Positions 61,786 through 64,000 of a stretch of DNA of 64,000 bases are shown here, in pieces (the stretch's first letter is position 1; each line of letters opens with the position of its first letter). The notes below the pieces were generated by a model that saw only the letters and a program-made list of their open reading frames with translations, searched no databases and had not been told where the DNA came from. Made by a program: the position numbers and the translations under genes. The DNA comes from Hyphomonadaceae bacterium (GTDB lineage Bacteria > Pseudomonadota > Alphaproteobacteria > Caulobacterales > Aquidulcibacteraceae), in contig JAEUMP010000002.1 of assembly GCA_016791445.1 (NCBI GenBank), positions 124,001 through 188,000 on the forward strand, written 5' to 3'.

Positions 61786-62811
61786 ATGAGCTTCGTTTCC
61801 GACACCACGGCGCCGGTGCATCCGCGCATCATGGACGCCATCGTCGAGGCAAATGCCGGCGTCGCGTCGAGTTACGGCGCAGACCCGTGGACGCAACGCG
61901 CGATCGCGCAGCTGAAGGACGTCTTCGAGACGGACTGCGCCGTTTTTTTCGTGGCCAGCGGCACAGCGGCGAATGCGCTCGCGCTTGCATCGATTACGCC
62001 GCCCTGGGGCGCGATACTCACCCATCGCGAGGCCCACATCGTCCTCGATGAAGCCGGTGCGCCGGAGTTTTACACCGGCGGCGCGCGGCTGTTGCTCCTT
62101 GACGGGCCACACGCGCAGTTCACGCCGCAGACGCTCGACGCCGAGGCCGCGCGTTACGCGCGCAGCAATGTCCACGGCGTCCAGCCGTTCTCCGCGTCGA
62201 TCAGCCAGGTGACGGAAAGCGGCGCGGTGTATGAGGCATCCGAGGTGGCGGCGATCTCGGAAGTGTGTCGCGCGCGCGGGCTCAAGCTGCACATGGACGG
62301 CGCGCGCTTCGCCAATGCACTCGCCGCCACGGGCGCGACGCCTGCGGAGATGAGCTGGAAGGCAGGCGTGGATGTGCTCTCGTTCGGGGCCACCAAGAAC
62401 GGCGCGCTCAGCGTCGAGGCGATTGTGTGCTTCGATACCGATGCAGCGCGGCAACTGCCGCATCTGCGCAAGCGTTCGGGACATCTTCTCGCCAAGCACA
62501 GACTGCTCGGCGCGCAAATGGCGGCCTACCTCGAAGACGGCCTCTGGCTCCGCAATGCCGGTCACGCCAACGCCATGGCTGCAAAACTCGCAGCGGTGCT
62601 CGAGAGCGCGGGTGGTGAGTGCGTGCATCCCGTGCGCGGCAACGCGATCTTCGTGCGCCTTGACGCGCCGATGGCGGAACGTCTCAAGTCGGCGGGCGTC
62701 GTGCTCTATCGCTGGGCGCCGGATGGGCCGGACGTGTACCGCTTCGTGGCATCGTGGGCGACGACGGACGCCGATATCGAGGTATGCGCGCAGGCGCTCG
62801 CGGCTGCCTGA
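61786..62811 (+). CDS. Threonine aldolase-like PLP enzyme (beta-eliminating lyase family)
   Basis: The 341-residue enzyme is of fold type I. Features are SYGADPWT, FFVASGTAANALAL, H84 (EAHIVLDEAGA), D171 and R174 (HMDGARFANAL) and the PLP lysine K204 (FGATKNGAL). Low-specificity L-threonine aldolase converts threonine to glycine and acetaldehyde. Its stop lies 1 bp from the convergent CHAD gene. Confidence 0.9.
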   Translation: MSFVSDTTAPVHPRIMDAIVEANAGVASSYGADPWTQRAIAQLKDVFETDCAVFFVASGTAANALALASITPPWGAILTHREAHIVLDEAGAPEFYTGGARLLLLDGPHAQFTPQTLDAEAARYARSNVHGVQPFSASISQVTESGAVYEASEVAAISEVCRARGLKLHMDGARFANALAATGATPAEMSWKAGVDVLSFGATKNGALSVEAIVCFDTDAARQLPHLRKRSGHLLAKHRLLGAQMAAYLEDGLWLRNAGHANAMAAKLAAVLESAGGECVHPVRGNAIFVRLDAPMAERLKSAGVVLYRWAPDGPDVYRFVASWATTDADIEVCAQALAAA

Positions 62812-62812
62812 A

Positions 62813-63604
62813 TCACGCGCCGCGCCGATGCAGACGCGCGCCGAGACGGTCCGATCTGGCTTTCAAGCGGCGGATAGCGCGCTTGAGTGCGCGCCGCGCG
62901 GCCTTCGCCGCCGGCGTGTGCGGCGCCGGCTCCGATTTCAGTCGTTCCAGCAATAGGCGCGCATCGCGCTCCTGCCCGAGAATGTCGCCGAGCGCATCGT
63001 TGATCCGTCGGCGACGCTTGGCGGGCCACGCATCGCCGAGGATCGCCGCCGCATAGAGACGGTCCTTTTCGCGCCGTCGCCAGCGGTGTCTGGCTTCCAC
63101 GTCCGCCGATCGCACCGCGCGCTTCCAGGCACGGCGTGCGTCCTTGGCCACGCGCTTTGCGCCTCTGCGTACGTCGCGGACCGTCAGGTCGGGGAGCGCC
63201 GCCGCATCAGCGCGCAATTGCGCGATCGCGTCGGAGAGATCGTCGATGGCGGGGCTGCCCAGTGTCAGGCGCGCCTGCGACAGCCGGGCGGCGATATCGA
63301 TCAGCGCGGCTGCGCCCTTTTTCCGCGCGCCGGTTGCAGTCGTTCGGGCCGCACTTTCGAGCGCCGCGAGGTCGCGCCAGCCAGACAACGTGTATTTCAG
63401 CGCCCGCGCGCTCCTGGACACCGCGGACGCGCCGCCGAGACCGGCGGCGAGACGGGTGAGCGTGCGCACCCGCTTCAACCGGACGCGCGTCTGGTGGATG
63501 GCCTGATCGTGATCGGTGTCCGACAGCGCGCGTTCCGCCGCCGCGATCTCCCCGATCAGGGCGGCTTTCCAGCCGAAGGCGTAGACGGTGCCGCTTCGAT
63601 GCAT
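62813..63604 (-). CDS. CHAD domain protein
   Basis: The 263-residue helical protein has the CHAD pattern: HQTRVRLKRVRTLTRLAAGL, RWRRREKDRLYAAAILGDAW and RRRINDALGDILGQERDARLLLERL. Conserved His and many Arg/Lys bind polyphosphate in this family. No CYTH domain is fused. ATG 63604 is the start; the frame extends upstream without need. Confidence 0.87.
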   Translation of the reverse strand: MHRSGTVYAFGWKAALIGEIAAAERALSDTDHDQAIHQTRVRLKRVRTLTRLAAGLGGASAVSRSARALKYTLSGWRDLAALESAARTTATGARKKGAAALIDIAARLSQARLTLGSPAIDDLSDAIAQLRADAAALPDLTVRDVRRGAKRVAKDARRAWKRAVRSADVEARHRWRRREKDRLYAAAILGDAWPAKRRRRINDALGDILGQERDARLLLERLKSEPAPHTPAAKAARRALKRAIRRLKARSDRLGARLHRRGA

Positions 63605-63653
63605 GCCCCGACCTTGGCGGGTCGGCAACGTCCCCGCAAGATGTTGAATTCAT

Positions 63654-64000
63654 TCAGGCGCGGACTGTCGCCGGCAGGCGGATTTTCTTCAGCGTCCCGG
63701 AGAAAGCGAGGATCGGCGCGCCGCCCTGCGTCAGGACGCCCTGTACGAAGACGAGAGACTTTGTCTGGCGCAGCACGCGTCCCTCCGCTTCGACGATCAC
63801 GCCGGCGGCGCCCGCGCCCACGAACTCGGCGTTGAAGGTCACGGTTACGGCGAACGTCCCTTGAAGGGCCTCGTGCGCCAGCGCGAAGAGGGCGAAGTCG
63901 GCGAACGACATGAGCGAACCGCCATGCAGCGCGCCACCGCCGTTGAGGTGCTTGTGATCGGGCAGGAAGGCGGCCCGGACCCGCCCGTCGCCCTCGGAAC
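63654..64000 (-). CDS. PaaI-type hotdog thioesterase, N-terminus outside the window
   Basis: This is a partial gene; 115 codons are visible. It contains LNGGGALHGGSLMSFADFAL, the hotdog His-Gly-Gly helix, then FAVTVTFNAEFVGAGAAGVI and the C-terminal FVQGVLTQGGAPILAFSGTL. The fold indicates an acyl-CoA thioesterase. The 5' end lies beyond 64000. Confidence 0.87.
   Translation of the reverse strand, partial: SEGDGRVRAAFLPDHKHLNGGGALHGGSLMSFADFALFALAHEALQGTFAVTVTFNAEFVGAGAAGVIVEAEGRVLRQTKSLVFVQGVLTQGGAPILAFSGTLKKIRLPATVRA

Noticed and set aside
60727-62628. Open frame of 633 codons on the minus strand
   Set aside because: It lies antisense to the CNT transporter, GST and aldolase genes and shows no domain.

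Overview
The window is a gene-dense, GC-rich bacterial chromosome segment. Gene content and codon bias suggest an alphaproteobacterium, most like Caulobacterales or Hyphomonadaceae: a TorF-type outer membrane protein, spinster-type MFS, SRAP, YkuD_2-type L,D-transpeptidase, DUF2256 and DUF1993 proteins, many acyl-CoA and SDR enzymes, and frequent GTG/TTG starts. The assignment rests on gene content only. No rRNA or CRISPR was seen. Two tRNA genes are present: Leu-UAA and Thr-UGU.

Layout. 1-13.5 kb: housekeeping and hypothetical genes. These are purB (5' part), a secreted peptidoglycan-binding protein, an MFS transporter, two tandem paralogous HTH regulators, a PLP decarboxylase, a degenerate receiver protein, a probable thioesterase-SRAP-map-radC operon, sfsA, a CinA-like protein and an M23 peptidase. 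13.5-24 kb: tRNA-Leu followed by a palindromic repeat, terC, a TorF-type porin-like protein, an SDR, an EamA transporter, a PcfJ-like protein, queF, an L,D-transpeptidase, and an acyl-CoA dehydrogenase divergent from a LysR regulator with a clear T-N11-A operator. 24-38 kb: small metabolic genes (PAP2, EthD, xth, amidase, alcohol dehydrogenase, acyl-CoA ligase, LLM flavoenzyme, DUF1993, SDR, YhhN, EamA, two hotdog thioesterases, alpha/beta hydrolase).

38.2-47.1 kb: an unusual envelope-associated cluster. It holds a 756-residue exported TPR protein, three small membrane proteins (one with a staphylococcal-nuclease-like C-terminal domain), a glycine-zipper coiled-coil protein and two exported trypsin-like proteases. 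Two adjacent membrane proteins end in the same heptapeptide. I recognise no described system with this composition.

47.15-56.0 kb: an integrative element of about 8.8 kb inserted in a tRNA-Thr gene. It is bounded by 52-bp direct repeats (one is a tRNA 3' remnant, the other lies in the intact tRNA). It carries a tyrosine integrase beside the left end, an AlpA/excisionase-like HTH protein, a RepA-like AAA ATPase with a C-terminal HTH, several small genes with overlapping starts and stops, and on the other strand a single-chain MmeI-type (Type IIL) restriction-modification enzyme translationally coupled to a small unknown protein. It reads as a compact mobile defence element.

56-64 kb: chromosome resumes with a TylF-type methyltransferase, a patatin-like lipase, a double-domain N-acetylmuramidase with a proline-rich linker, a CNT nucleoside transporter, a GST, a threonine-aldolase-like enzyme, a CHAD protein and a truncated thioesterase.
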